Below, in pieces: positions 6,811-15,035 of a DNA stretch of 21,601 nucleotides; position 1 is the stretch's first letter, and the number at the start of each line of letters is the position of its first letter. The DNA lies in the NCBI GenBank assembly GCA_002007315.1, contig LNZQ01000024.1:1-21601 (forward strand), in the 5' to 3' direction. The position numbers and the translations under genes are program-made. The notes under the pieces were generated by a model that saw nothing but the letters and a program-made list of their open reading frames with translations, searched no databases and had not been told where the DNA came from. Origin of the DNA: Epulopiscium sp. Nele67-Bin004 (GTDB lineage Bacteria > Bacillota_A > Clostridia > Lachnospirales > Cellulosilyticaceae).

Positions 6811-6909
6811 ACCGTAGGGGCGGTCACTGGCCGCCCGATATATACGCACGGGCAATCATCGGTCGCTCGATATTATACGCAGGGGCGATCATCGGTTGCC
6901 CCAAATTAT
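6811..6909 (+). repeat. Three tandem 33-nt hairpin-forming repeat units
   Basis: Units occupy 6811-6843, 6844-6876 and 6877-6909. Each has a 5-6 nt lead (ACGCA-like), a self-complementary GC-rich core (for example GGGCGGTC-ACT-GGCCGCCC in unit 1) and an AT-rich tail (GATATTAT-like). Cores differ between units but keep partial self-complementarity. They fill the space between the hypothetical gene and the ribosome site of endonuclease V. Units abut with no spacers, so this is not a CRISPR array. Confidence 0.8.
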
Positions 6910-6927
6910 ATTTTAGGGGAGAATAAA

Positions 6928-7650
6928 ATGGAACAACAATTTATTATACAACAGCAGGAACTAAAAAAGAAATTTCGTATATCAAATGAACGTCCAAAAA
7001 TTGAATACGTTGCAGGTGTTGACCTTGCATATTTCAAACAAGATGATGTTGAATATGCAGTTTGTGCAATTACAGTTGTTGACTACAAAACAAAACAACT
7101 TGTTGAAACTGTGACAGAAGTTGGCGAAATAACAGTACCATATGTGCCAGGATATTTGGCTTTTAGAGAAACGCCACTTATAGAAAAAACGGCACGTCAG
7201 CTAAACCGAAAAGTTGATATCTACATGTTTGATGGCAACGGTTATTTGCACCAAAACAATATGGGACTTGCTACATGTGCGGGAATTATTTTAAACACAC
7301 GAAGTATCGGTGTTGCAAAAACGTATTTACAAGTTGGGGAAACGAAATTTGCTATGCCAGATGAGGCAGAAGGGGCATACAAAAACATTATCGTTAACGG
7401 TGAAACTTATGGTTGTGCACTGCGTACGCATAAAGGGGTCAAGCCTGTTTTTGTTTCGATAGGGCACAATATAAACTTGGAAATTAGTCGTGAGGTTGTT
7501 ATGCATATGGTTGGAAACGAAAGTCGTATTCCAATACCAACTAGGCTTGCTGATATAAAAGCAAACAAAAAACGTGGTGAAATCGTATTACTTAAACAAG
7601 AATATGATAGACAAAATCTATCAAGTATATATAGCGACATACAAAAATAG
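6928..7650 (+). CDS. nfi: Endonuclease V (deoxyinosine 3' endonuclease)
   Basis: A 240-residue repair nuclease that nicks DNA at the second phosphodiester bond 3' of deoxyinosine, starting repair of deaminated adenine. The catalytic set is in place: D32 in GVDLAY, E81 in YVPGYLAFRE (the wedge motif that inserts next to the lesion), D102 in FDGNG, and H180 in SIGHNI. GVAK (128-131) and PTRLADI (204-210) are also family-typical. Length is close to the 220-240 norm. GGGGAG at 6916-6921 sets the ATG start. It is followed directly by a terminator, so transcription ends here. It could be read from the promoter at 6201 through the tandem repeats, as no clear promoter is seen closer. Confidence 0.93.
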   Translation: MEQQFIIQQQELKKKFRISNERPKIEYVAGVDLAYFKQDDVEYAVCAITVVDYKTKQLVETVTEVGEITVPYVPGYLAFRETPLIEKTARQLNRKVDIYMFDGNGYLHQNNMGLATCAGIILNTRSIGVAKTYLQVGETKFAMPDEAEGAYKNIIVNGETYGCALRTHKGVKPVFVSIGHNINLEISREVVMHMVGNESRIPIPTRLADIKANKKRGEIVLLKQEYDRQNLSSIYSDIQK

Positions 7651-7662
7651 TTAAACACTTAT

Positions 7663-7688
7663 GCCTCTTAAATAAAAGGGGCTTTTTT
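7663..7688 (+). terminator. Rho-independent terminator of endonuclease V gene
   Basis: GCCTCTT (7663-7669) pairs with AAGGGGC (7676-7682), with one T-G wobble and a 6-nt loop, followed by TTTTTT (7683-7688). It lies 13 nt after the stop. Confidence 0.88.
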
Positions 7689-7713
7689 GTATGCATTTTT
7701 GTTTTATTGCAGC

Positions 7714-7748
7714 TAAAAGAGCCTACAACTTTTTAAGTTATAGGCTCT
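7714..7748 (-). terminator. Terminator of the RND efflux operon
   Basis: The arms 7748-7735 and 7731-7718 form a 14-bp stem with a 3-nt loop, followed on the minus strand by TTTTAG. The only imperfect pair is a G-T wobble on the minus-strand RNA but a C-A mismatch on the plus strand, which supports use by the minus-strand operon ending at 7754. Confidence 0.85.
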
Positions 7749-7753
7749 CTTGA

Positions 7754-10700
7754 TTATTCTGTACCAAGATTTAACTCTGGCGGTGTTTCTTTAGTTTTTT
7801 TGTTTAATATCAAATAAAACGTTGGCATAAGAAGTAGCACTAAAGCAGTTGACGTTAGAAGTCCACCGATAATAACAACTCCCATACCTTGTAACATTTG
7901 TGAACCTTCGCTTGTTCCAAGTGCCAGCGGAACCATCGATAAAATTGTCGTTGCAGTCGTCATAAATATAGGTCGCATACGCATTTTTCCACTCAACACT
8001 AGAGCATCATCAAGTGGCATTTCTTGTTTAAGTTGATTTGTCGTATCAACAAAAAGTATACCACTGTTTACAACGATACCAGACAACATCATTAGTCCAA
8101 CAAGTGCGATAAGCGATAGTTCAAGTCCTGTTGCAGCAAGAAGTCCAAACGCTCCAATCGAACTAAACACAACGCTTATCATAACCATAAGCGAAAATCT
8201 AATCGACTCAAATTGCATAGCCATAACGATAAATACTAAGAAAATACCGATTACAACAGCCTCAGCAATAACGTCTATTTCACCATCAAGAACATCAACA
8301 ACCATAATTTCAGTTGCTCCAACATACACGCTTTCTGGCATAGAGTCGATAATTTTTGCAACTTCACCCTCAACGTATGCCAAATACTGATCCTCTGTGA
8401 AAGCTTTTAAGTCTATATAAAAATTACCACCAGTACGGTTTATCGCTTGTTCTGTGTCTTCAAACACGATATCTACAACATCACCAAGCGTTATCGTACC
8501 TTTATTTGTGTCAAATTGATATTCCATAAGTTTTGTAACATCATCGTATGAACCTTCTGGATACGTTATCGTGATGTCATAATCCGAACCATACATATTA
8601 AGCGTTCCAACGTCTATCCCATTGTTAACTGAATACACAATTTGAGCGATATCAGACACTCCAAGTCCGTAATACGCTGCCGTAAGCGGGTCAATATTTA
8701 ATCTAGCTTGTGTGCCAGCTGCCCCGACAGAACTTGTAACTCTTGTTACCCCAGGGATTTGTGCCATCTCAGCTTGTATTCTGATAGCCTCAGCTTGCAC
8801 CATATCATAGTCAATACCAAAAACCGACAGCGTTGCATGTGGCATTTGTCTAGGCATTCCAGTTACGTCAGCAAAACTTATATTTGCGTCCATATTATGT
8901 GCTGTAGCAAAAAATTTCTCATAATCTAAGGCGATATCATCGCTTGAGTATCCATCCACAGCATACATTATAAGTGACGCTGAACCTTCTTCGATAGTGA
9001 TAGTGTAATTATCAATACGACTGTCGGTTGCCACTTTTTGTTCAAATGGAGCTATAGCATCATCAACATAATAAATGTCAGTTCCTGCTCTAAAATCAAT
9101 ATCAACGTAAATAATTCCTTGGTCGATAATTGGTAGAGTTTGAACTGGGATATACGAAATTAAATAAGCTGTTACCCCAAGACTGGCGATTGCAAGCCCT
9201 ACTGCAGTAAATTTACGGTTCAACACTCGGCGAATTCTAGGCTCATAGCTGTTTTCTGCTTTAGTCATAAATTTGTTTAATGGTGCTGTGGTTTTTTCGT
9301 TTGGTGCAAGTTTCACATAAACAAGTGGCACGATTGACATTGCGATAGCAAGCGACGCAATAAGTGCATAAACTATCGTGAACCCAAGAGCTTTAAACAG
9401 TTGTCCCGCAAGCCCTTCAAGAACTGCAATCGGCAAATATACAACAATTGTCGTAATAGTTGATGCGATAACCGACATACCTACTGTTCTTGTTCCTTCT
9501 AGTGCAGCCTCATAATGAGTGTTTTCTGGCGTTTTGCATTTAAACATACTTTCAAGAACAACTATCGAGTTGTCAACCATAAGACCGATACAAATAATTA
9601 GTGCTGATGACGTTATCATATTCATCTCAAATCCAGATGCACCCATCATCATAAGCGTTATAAGTAGCGACGTTGGTATCGAGCTACCGACAATTAAACT
9701 TGCTTTAAAGTCACCAAGAAATATATACAATACGAACATACATAGCACAACAGCTACAGCAAGCGTTCCAGCAACAGATAGCAAAGTTGTATAAATGTCA
9801 TCTGTTGTGTTTTGAACGACTTCTATTTTCATATCTGAATACATCGCTGAAATTTGGTCAAGCTCAGCTTTGATAGCGTTTGTAACAGTTGGTATGTCTG
9901 CATCTTGCGTTGCACGAATACTAACTGTGATGTTATCTTCGCCGTTAACCCTACTAAAACTTGTTGGGTACTTTGGCATAAACTGCACATTTGCAACATC
10001 TCTAACTAAAATTGTGTTTCCAAACATAGTTGTAATCGGAATATTTAAAATATCATATAAGTTCTCTGGCAACGTGCTTGCAACCATATTTAGATTCAAA
10101 TTTCCTTGAGAGATACTGCCAAGTGGCATCGTATAATTTGCGTTTTGCATTGCATTTGCAACCATAAACATTGATACGCCGTATTGGTCCATCGCCGACT
10201 CGTCAAGAACTACGTCAACGTATTGTTCTGTTCCACCATACGTGTTTATTTCTGCAACACCAAGTATAGTGTTAATTTTTGGTTCAATTATATCTCTTAC
10301 AAAAACAAGTTCGTCAGCACCTTCAAGTGATTGAATTGAAATTTCCATAACAGATGCACCGTCATCAACGATTTGCATTATTATAGGTATTTCAGCATCA
10401 TCTGGCAGTTTAAGTCTATCAATTGCAGCTTTCATATCAATGTAAGTTTGGTTTAAATCTATACCAAAGTCAAAATATAAAGCGACAAAAGATACATTTG
10501 ATATAGACGTCGTCATTGAATATTGAAAACCTGTAATATTTTCGGCTGTTTCTGTGATTGGGTCTGTCAGTTCGCTTTGAATAACGTCTGCATTTGCCCC
10601 GACGTACACCGTGCTAATAACGTATACGGGCATACTCATACTTGGCATATAGCTCATTCGCATAGAAAACAGCGAAACAAATCCAAAAACTATCATCAAA

Positions 10701-10756
10701 ACGACTGAAAGAGCCGAAGAAACTGGTCTATCTAAGGCGAGCTTAGTAATCCACAT
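7754..10756 (-). CDS. RND-family multidrug efflux permease (HAE1/SwrC-like)
   Basis: A 1000-residue inner-membrane proton-driven exporter. It shows the duplicated RND layout: a helix at 12-32 and a large extracytoplasmic loop, helices at about 335-500, then helix, loop and helices again to the C-terminus. IGLMVDNSIVV near residue 393 is the fourth-helix motif with the proton-relay aspartate. SGIVVNSGILFVD near 900 is its counterpart in the second half. The length is slightly below that of AcrB (1049). It begins 1 nt after the adaptor gene stop, with AAGGAG inside that gene, so the two are tightly coupled. Substrates cannot be predicted. It lies downstream of a TetR gene with an autoregulatory operator, the common arrangement for inducible drug or lipid efflux. 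Confidence 0.93.
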   Translation of the reverse strand: MWITKLALDRPVSSALSVVLMIVFGFVSLFSMRMSYMPSMSMPVYVISTVYVGANADVIQSELTDPITETAENITGFQYSMTTSISNVSFVALYFDFGIDLNQTYIDMKAAIDRLKLPDDAEIPIIMQIVDDGASVMEISIQSLEGADELVFVRDIIEPKINTILGVAEINTYGGTEQYVDVVLDESAMDQYGVSMFMVANAMQNANYTMPLGSISQGNLNLNMVASTLPENLYDILNIPITTMFGNTILVRDVANVQFMPKYPTSFSRVNGEDNITVSIRATQDADIPTVTNAIKAELDQISAMYSDMKIEVVQNTTDDIYTTLLSVAGTLAVAVVLCMFVLYIFLGDFKASLIVGSSIPTSLLITLMMMGASGFEMNMITSSALIICIGLMVDNSIVVLESMFKCKTPENTHYEAALEGTRTVGMSVIASTITTIVVYLPIAVLEGLAGQLFKALGFTIVYALIASLAIAMSIVPLVYVKLAPNEKTTAPLNKFMTKAENSYEPRIRRVLNRKFTAVGLAIASLGVTAYLISYIPVQTLPIIDQGIIYVDIDFRAGTDIYYVDDAIAPFEQKVATDSRIDNYTITIEEGSASLIMYAVDGYSSDDIALDYEKFFATAHNMDANISFADVTGMPRQMPHATLSVFGIDYDMVQAEAIRIQAEMAQIPGVTRVTSSVGAAGTQARLNIDPLTAAYYGLGVSDIAQIVYSVNNGIDVGTLNMYGSDYDITITYPEGSYDDVTKLMEYQFDTNKGTITLGDVVDIVFEDTEQAINRTGGNFYIDLKAFTEDQYLAYVEGEVAKIIDSMPESVYVGATEIMVVDVLDGEIDVIAEAVVIGIFLVFIVMAMQFESIRFSLMVMISVVFSSIGAFGLLAATGLELSLIALVGLMMLSGIVVNSGILFVDTTNQLKQEMPLDDALVLSGKMRMRPIFMTTATTILSMVPLALGTSEGSQMLQGMGVVIIGGLLTSTALVLLLMPTFYLILNKKTKETPPELNLGTE

Positions 10757-10757
10757 A

Positions 10758-13025
10758 CTATTCTCCTTCCTCTACAAGTACGCCATCTCTAAGTTGTGAG
10801 CTCCATGTTGTCACGATTTTGTCGCCAATGTCTATACCGTTAGTTATAACGATAGTTTCGGCATCAAAAAGCCCTGTTTCAACAAGTTGTTTGTATGCAA
10901 TTCCATCTTTAACAACATACACAAAACTTTGCCCTTTTTCAAAATAAACCGAACTATAAGGAATAACTACTTCGGTATTAGATTTTTGAGTTGTAGTGTA
11001 TATTGTTGCAACACTTCCTGATGGTATGTCACCATAGTCTACGTCTATTAGTGCTTTAATTTGAAATAGTGAAGTTTGAGGGTTGACAGACGATGCAATA
11101 TCTGAAATTTCGCCGAAATATTGTTTTCCTTCATATTCAACAACAACTTGCTGACCTTCTTCAAACGTTGCTCTAACGTCTTTACTTACAAAAAAGCTCG
11201 TTTCCATTTGTGAATAATCCGCAACGACAACAGCAACTTCGGCGTTGCTAACTGGCACATCTTCAGTCACGTTAACTTGGTCAACAATACCACTAGTTGG
11301 CGATGTTATAACAAGTTTATCAAGCACGTATTGTGCCGAGGCAACTCCAACGTTTGCAGCACTAAGTTGAGCATTATACACGCTTTCTATAAGTGGCAAA
11401 TTGCTTTGTGTTCCTGAAATTGCAATGTCAAGTTGTTTCATTTGCTCGTCATAACTATCAGTTGTCATTCCAAGTGCTTGATTTGCTTGGTTTAGCCCAA
11501 GTTGTGCACTTGCAATTTGACTGTCATAACTGTCGCTTGTCATTCCAAGTGCTTGATTTGCTTGGTTTAACCCAAGAACGACAGCTGCAATTTGCGTATC
11601 ATAGCTATCTGTAATCATATCGAGTGCCTCTGTCGCTTGGCGAATACCAAGTTCGGCACGTTCGATTTGTGCGTCGTATATTTCTAAAATTTCTTCGGTT
11701 GTCGTGCTTTGCAGTGCGTTATAAATTTCTTCCATATTACGTAAGTTCGCCTCAAGTCCTGCTATTGTGGCGTATGCAATTTCTTCTGCGTTTTCAATTT
11801 CTGTTTCGGCAGAGTCATATGAGCTGTCTAAGTAGTTGTACATAAGTTCGGTTGTTGCCTCGTTTGCTGATGCACTAACAGACTCGCTTTGAGCTGATGT
11901 GTACGTTGAAAGTGCGTCTGATGCTTGCGTTTCAAGACGTGAAACTTCAGATGACGACAAGCCACTTATTCCTGCTGAGGTCATTTGGCTATAAATGCTT
12001 TGTACAGCATTTGCAGTTTCGGCTGGGACACCGTTTGATGTTCCGTTGTTTGCTGCTTGTTGTATCGTTAGCCCTGCAAGAGTTGTACTAGTCATTTGTA
12101 TCATAGAATATTCTGCTGCAAGAACGTTTGCTGTACTAGCTTTGTATTGTGCATCAATGTAGTTGTCATACGCTGAATTTGCTTTATTGCTTGCTGAATT
12201 TGCATCGCTTTTCGCTGAGTTGTAGTCTGATTTTGCATCACTTACGGAGTCAGCAAGTCCGTCTAAACTGCCCCCTGCCTGTTCAAGTTGAATTTTTGTC
12301 GTTTCGATATTTAACTTTATAGCATCCATTTGCATTTCAAGTTCGATAAGTTGCATATCAACGCTTGAACCAACCGATTGGTCACGGCTTGCAATAAGTT
12401 GTTTGTATGCAACTTCGGCGTCTTCGACAGTGTTTTTAGCTTGAATAAGTGCTTGCTCTTTCGCTAGAACAAGTTGGTCATAGCTTAAATTTGTGTTGTC
12501 TATTGAATTTGTCGTTTGAATAAGTGCCTGTTCTTTTGCAAGAATAAGTTGGTCATACGATGCGTTTGTATTGTTTATAGTGTTTTGTGCTTGAATGACA
12601 GATTGGGCACGTGCAAGTGCAAGTTGGTCGTATGATGCAAGCGTGTTGTCAAGCTCCAGGTTCGCCATAAGCAGTGCTTGGGCTTTGCCAGCCTCAGCTT
12701 GAGCGTAAGTTGCTTGGGCTTGGTCAAGCGACATTTGTTGGGACTCGTCATCAAGCGTGAATAAAATATCGCCTTCGGATACAACGTCGCCAACTTCGAT
12801 GTTTACTTGTTTTGTGATGCCAGCCATCATAGGGAAAATGTATGTCGTTTCTTTTGGCGTAATTGTTCCGATAAATGAGTCGCTTAAAACTACTTGTCCA
12901 CTTGAAACTAAACTTGTTTCTACAAAAATGCTAGTTGTTGATGTTGGAACGGCGTCTGTGCTAGAGCAACCAGTTAAAATTCCAACAGCAAGTAAAATCG
13001 CCATTCGTTTTTTTAATATAGCCAT
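10758..13025 (-). CDS. RND periplasmic-adaptor-type lipoprotein (membrane fusion protein) with giant coiled-coil hairpin
   Basis: A 755-residue adaptor, about twice the usual 350-400. LTGC at 17-20 is a lipobox, so it is anchored by lipidated C20 on the outer face of the membrane. Half-lipoyl segments lie at about 69-94 (VGDVVSEGDILFTLDD) and 573-605 (ITSPTSGIVDQVNVTED), followed by beta-barrel and membrane-proximal domains to the end. Between the lipoyl halves sits about 475 residues of alpha-hairpin in place of the usual 60-100. It contains 25-residue repeats beginning SYDQL at 131, 156, 181 and 206 (last one AYKQL), and a second set around SYDTQ/SYDSQ/SYDEQ near 487-540, nearly identical in DNA. 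The start ATG 13025 has AAGGAAGGAAA upstream. It pairs with the RND permease 1 nt downstream. Confidence 0.9.
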   Translation of the reverse strand: MAILKKRMAILLAVGILTGCSSTDAVPTSTTSIFVETSLVSSGQVVLSDSFIGTITPKETTYIFPMMAGITKQVNIEVGDVVSEGDILFTLDDESQQMSLDQAQATYAQAEAGKAQALLMANLELDNTLASYDQLALARAQSVIQAQNTINNTNASYDQLILAKEQALIQTTNSIDNTNLSYDQLVLAKEQALIQAKNTVEDAEVAYKQLIASRDQSVGSSVDMQLIELEMQMDAIKLNIETTKIQLEQAGGSLDGLADSVSDAKSDYNSAKSDANSASNKANSAYDNYIDAQYKASTANVLAAEYSMIQMTSTTLAGLTIQQAANNGTSNGVPAETANAVQSIYSQMTSAGISGLSSSEVSRLETQASDALSTYTSAQSESVSASANEATTELMYNYLDSSYDSAETEIENAEEIAYATIAGLEANLRNMEEIYNALQSTTTEEILEIYDAQIERAELGIRQATEALDMITDSYDTQIAAVVLGLNQANQALGMTSDSYDSQIASAQLGLNQANQALGMTTDSYDEQMKQLDIAISGTQSNLPLIESVYNAQLSAANVGVASAQYVLDKLVITSPTSGIVDQVNVTEDVPVSNAEVAVVVADYSQMETSFFVSKDVRATFEEGQQVVVEYEGKQYFGEISDIASSVNPQTSLFQIKALIDVDYGDIPSGSVATIYTTTQKSNTEVVIPYSSVYFEKGQSFVYVVKDGIAYKQLVETGLFDAETIVITNGIDIGDKIVTTWSSQLRDGVLVEEGE
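11464..11576 (-). repeat. 75-nt tandem repeat inside the adaptor gene
   Basis: The stretch from 11464 recurs at 11539 with almost no change over about 40 nt (one G/A difference in the shared TTTAGCCCAAG region), and a more diverged copy follows. The 75-nt period equals the 25-residue coiled-coil unit. Near-identity in DNA suggests recent duplication of hairpin modules. Confidence 0.75.
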
Positions 13026-13041
13026 AAAAATTTCCTTCCTT

Positions 13042-13103
13042 ATTAATAGTAATTAATCTAAATCATTAATAGTAATTAATCTAAATCATTATGTTTTTAT
13101 CAA
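13042..13103 (-). promoter_or_regulatory. Adaptor-gene promoter region with 23-nt direct repeats
   Basis: Two identical 23-nt copies lie at 13042-13064 and 13065-13087. Each contains the near-palindrome ATTAATAGTAATTAAT. On the minus strand TTGATA (13103-13098), 17 nt, and ATTAAT (13080-13075) form a modest promoter whose -10 lies in the second repeat. The 13-mer ATTAATCTAAATC in each copy also occurs at the end of the tetR gene (13136-13148), so the repeats may have arisen by duplication of the tetR stop region. They could serve as operator sites. Confidence 0.5.
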
Positions 13104-13136
13104 CATAAAATAGAGTAGTATTTTTCTCTATTAAGA

Positions 13137-13730
13137 TTAATCTAAATCTGCCTGTAATCCATTGATAAAAATTTTAAGTAGTCTACTAAATTGTTGTTTA
13201 TATGCAGTTATTTCGCTGATATCTAACGAACCTCTAAAGTGAGATATCTCATTTGGAGTAATGCTATGCATCAATACGATGAAAGCCTCAACATCTTGTT
13301 GTGTAACGTTTTTGCCCAAACTGATATTATCTTGCATAGCCAGATTTTTGATAAATTCAAAATTACGCTGTTTAAACTGTTGTTGAATTTCGTATAGTTC
13401 GTCTACAAGATGAGTGGGTTGTCTAGTTAAAATGTTGATGTACATACCTTTATGTTGCGGGTATTGCACAAAAAAGTCCCACCTTATAATGTTGTCTACA
13501 AAGTCGGTTAAAGTTGCATAATCGCTATTTTGCAATATGTATTCACCAAAAGCGTCTATGCAAAGTTTTGCACAGTGCAAATAAAGCTCATCTTTGCTAG
13601 TAAAATAATGATATAAAATACCTTTTGAAATGCCAGCGTGTTTTGCGATGTCGTTCATTGAAGTTTTTTCGTAGCTGTTTTCGTTAAATAGTACAACTGC
13701 ACTTTGAATTAGTTTATCATAAGTGTTCAT
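13137..13730 (-). CDS. TetR/AcrR-family transcriptional repressor of the efflux operon
   Basis: A 198-residue repressor. The N-terminal TetR helix-turn-helix covers about 5-50: AVVLFNENSYEKTSMNDIA then HAGISKGILYHYFTSKDELY. The remainder is the variable ligand-binding and dimer domain. The start is ATG 13730 with GGGGGTGAGG upstream; the longer open frame to 13949 adds 73 hydrophobic residues encoded by the promoter and operator region and is rejected. It lies 111 nt upstream of the adaptor and permease in the same orientation. A consensus promoter with a palindromic operator precedes it, so it most likely represses itself and the pump genes. The inducer is unknown. Confidence 0.9.
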   Translation of the reverse strand: MNTYDKLIQSAVVLFNENSYEKTSMNDIAKHAGISKGILYHYFTSKDELYLHCAKLCIDAFGEYILQNSDYATLTDFVDNIIRWDFFVQYPQHKGMYINILTRQPTHLVDELYEIQQQFKQRNFEFIKNLAMQDNISLGKNVTQQDVEAFIVLMHSITPNEISHFRGSLDISEITAYKQQFSRLLKIFINGLQADLD

Positions 13731-13749
13731 TGCCTCACCCCCTTGTCGA

Positions 13750-13799
13750 TTGACCAGTCGGTCAATAACAATTATAAAAGAAAATATAAGTGATGTCAA
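13750..13799 (-). promoter_or_regulatory. tetR promoter and operator
   Basis: On the minus strand TTGACA (13799-13794), 17 nt, TATAAT (13776-13771) is a perfect consensus promoter. The predicted start near 13764 falls inside a palindrome with half sites TTGACC and GGTCAA around 4 nt (13750-13765). Binding there would block initiation. This is the expected TetR site; no second copy is seen before the adaptor gene. Confidence 0.82.
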
Positions 13800-13852
13800 C
13801 AATAAAATAGACTGAACCAAAAAGAAAATCGTGTATAAGAGAGGTAAAAAAC

Positions 13853-13881
13853 TTGATAATGTAATTATTGAAGCGTATAAT
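13853..13881 (+). promoter_or_regulatory. Promoter of the 13921 gene
   Basis: TTGATA (13853-13858), a 17-nt spacer and TATAAT (13876-13881) give a near-consensus promoter, divergent from the tetR promoter. The predicted start near 13888 leaves about 33 nt before the ATG at 13921. Confidence 0.75.
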
Positions 13882-13920
13882 ATAATCATAATATATTTGT
13901 GGAAATTGAGGAAACATGTA

Positions 13921-14337
13921 ATGGCAAAGAAAAAAGGAAAATCTAACAATGTGGAATTTAGCCCAATGCGATATGAAACAAGATTAAGACATGGTGCGAT
14001 TTGGGTAGAAAAATATTCTAATAAAAATATTATTAGAGATTATAGGAAAAAATTTAAGCTAAGTGTCCTCGACACCTTATCAGATTTATATAAATTGAAT
14101 GTTCTGGATAAAGAAAAATATAATCAATTAGTTGAGGCTGAATATAAAAGCCAAAATCCTACTAAAAAGCAACGTGGAAAAAAGGCAAAAGAAAACAGTA
14201 GGGAGCATGAATATGATATGGTAGACCCCTTGGAAAGCGAGTTCTTTTGGGTAGGCGGATATACAAGTGGTGGTGCACCCTATGGTGTAAAATGGGATGA
14301 GCTAGACTCAGATTTGTATGAGAATTTGTTAGAATAA
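13921..14337 (+). CDS. Hypothetical protein, basic N-terminus and acidic C-terminus
   Basis: A 138-residue protein of no recognised family. It starts with a lysine-rich stretch (AKKKGKSN). A central charged helical part (YRKKFKLSVLDTLSDLYKL near 40-58) is followed by a basic linker (KKQRGKKAKEN near 81-91). The tail is aromatic, glycine-rich and acidic (FFWVGGYTSGGAPYGVKWDE). It has no signal or membrane segment. The start ATG 13921 is supported by GAGGAAA at 13908-13914 and by a promoter that begins downstream of the longer frame's first codon. It is a monocistronic gene ending at a bidirectional terminator. The charge pattern hints at a nucleic-acid or protein binder, but there is no direct evidence. 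Confidence 0.75.
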   Translation: MAKKKGKSNNVEFSPMRYETRLRHGAIWVEKYSNKNIIRDYRKKFKLSVLDTLSDLYKLNVLDKEKYNQLVEAEYKSQNPTKKQRGKKAKENSREHEYDMVDPLESEFFWVGGYTSGGAPYGVKWDELDSDLYENLLE

Positions 14338-14344
14338 ATAACCT

Positions 14345-14382
14345 AAAAAAGCTGAAAACTACACTAAGTTTCCAGCTTTTTT
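14345..14382. terminator. Bidirectional rho-independent terminator
   Basis: GCTGAAAACT (14351-14360) pairs with AGTTTCCAGC (14367-14376), with one imperfect position, around a 6-nt loop. AAAAAA precedes and TTTTTT follows, so both strands end in a U-run. The imperfect pair is a T-G wobble on the minus strand. It separates the convergent genes ending at 14337 and 14384. Confidence 0.88.
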
Positions 14383-14383
14383 A

Positions 14384-15031
14384 TTATACTATTTTGCCAT
14401 CTACGCTAATTATTACAACTTGTAATTTTGCTGATGTACCACTCTCTTGAACTGCAAGTTCCGTTGCAACTTTCAGCCCGCCACAACATGGTACTTGCAT
14501 TCTAACAACCGTTACAGACTGTATATCATTTTGTGATAAAATTTGTGTAAGCTTTTCTGTATATGTTCCCTCATCAAGTTTTGGGCAACCAATTATCGTT
14601 ATTTTGTTTTGCATAAATTCTTTGTGAAAGTTTGCATACGCATAAGCTGTACAATCGGCAGCTATTAACAAATCGGCATTTTCAAAAAATGGAGCAGTTG
14701 GCGTAACAAGCTTGATTTGTACTGGCCACTGTTGCAACATAGACGTGTCACCACCAGATGTCGTTTGTGCTTTTGTGCTTGGGCAGCCCATAGACATTGT
14801 TCTTGTGCTTGGACAACCTGTAGGTTTTACAACTTTTGAAGCTACTTTAACGTCCTCAAAACTTATCGCCTCAACAGGACAAACAGGCAAACAATTGCCA
14901 AGTCCATCACAAAAATCTTCCCTCACAACTTTGGCTTTTCCGTCAACAATTTCCATCGCACTTTGTTGACAGGCGTTTGCACATAAGCCACAACCAATAC
15001 ATTTGTCTTGGTCAACAACTATTTTTTTCAT
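14384..15031 (-). CDS. Ferredoxin-domain (4Fe-4S) cysteine-rich protein
   Basis: A 215-residue predicted cytoplasmic electron carrier or redox protein. The first cluster is complete: C11-C14-C17-C21 (CIGCGLCANAC). The second is spaced CDGLGNCLPVCP (C41, C47, C51), a pattern often seen in this clostridial family. Further cysteines are at 73, 83, 127, 149 and 182-183 (PCCGG), which could bind another cluster or metal. The family is often found near hybrid-cluster protein genes, but none is in this window. The start is ATG 15031; there is no clear Shine-Dalgarno, and the 5' region is instead a predicted structured leader. The in-frame extension to 15181 is through that leader and the preceding terminator, so it is rejected. 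A terminator follows 2 nt after the stop. Confidence 0.82.
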   Translation of the reverse strand: MKKIVVDQDKCIGCGLCANACQQSAMEIVDGKAKVVREDFCDGLGNCLPVCPVEAISFEDVKVASKVVKPTGCPSTRTMSMGCPSTKAQTTSGGDTSMLQQWPVQIKLVTPTAPFFENADLLIAADCTAYAYANFHKEFMQNKITIIGCPKLDEGTYTEKLTQILSQNDIQSVTVVRMQVPCCGGLKVATELAVQESGTSAKLQVVIISVDGKIV

Positions 15032-15035
15032 AATA

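Noticed and set aside
6811..6909. Possible CRISPR array (three 33-nt repeats)
   Set aside because: The units are contiguous with no unique spacers, the cores differ between units, and no cas gene is present.
13731..13949. N-terminal membrane extension of the TetR protein
   Set aside because: The extra codons cover the consensus promoter and operator, and a strong ribosome site precedes ATG 13730.
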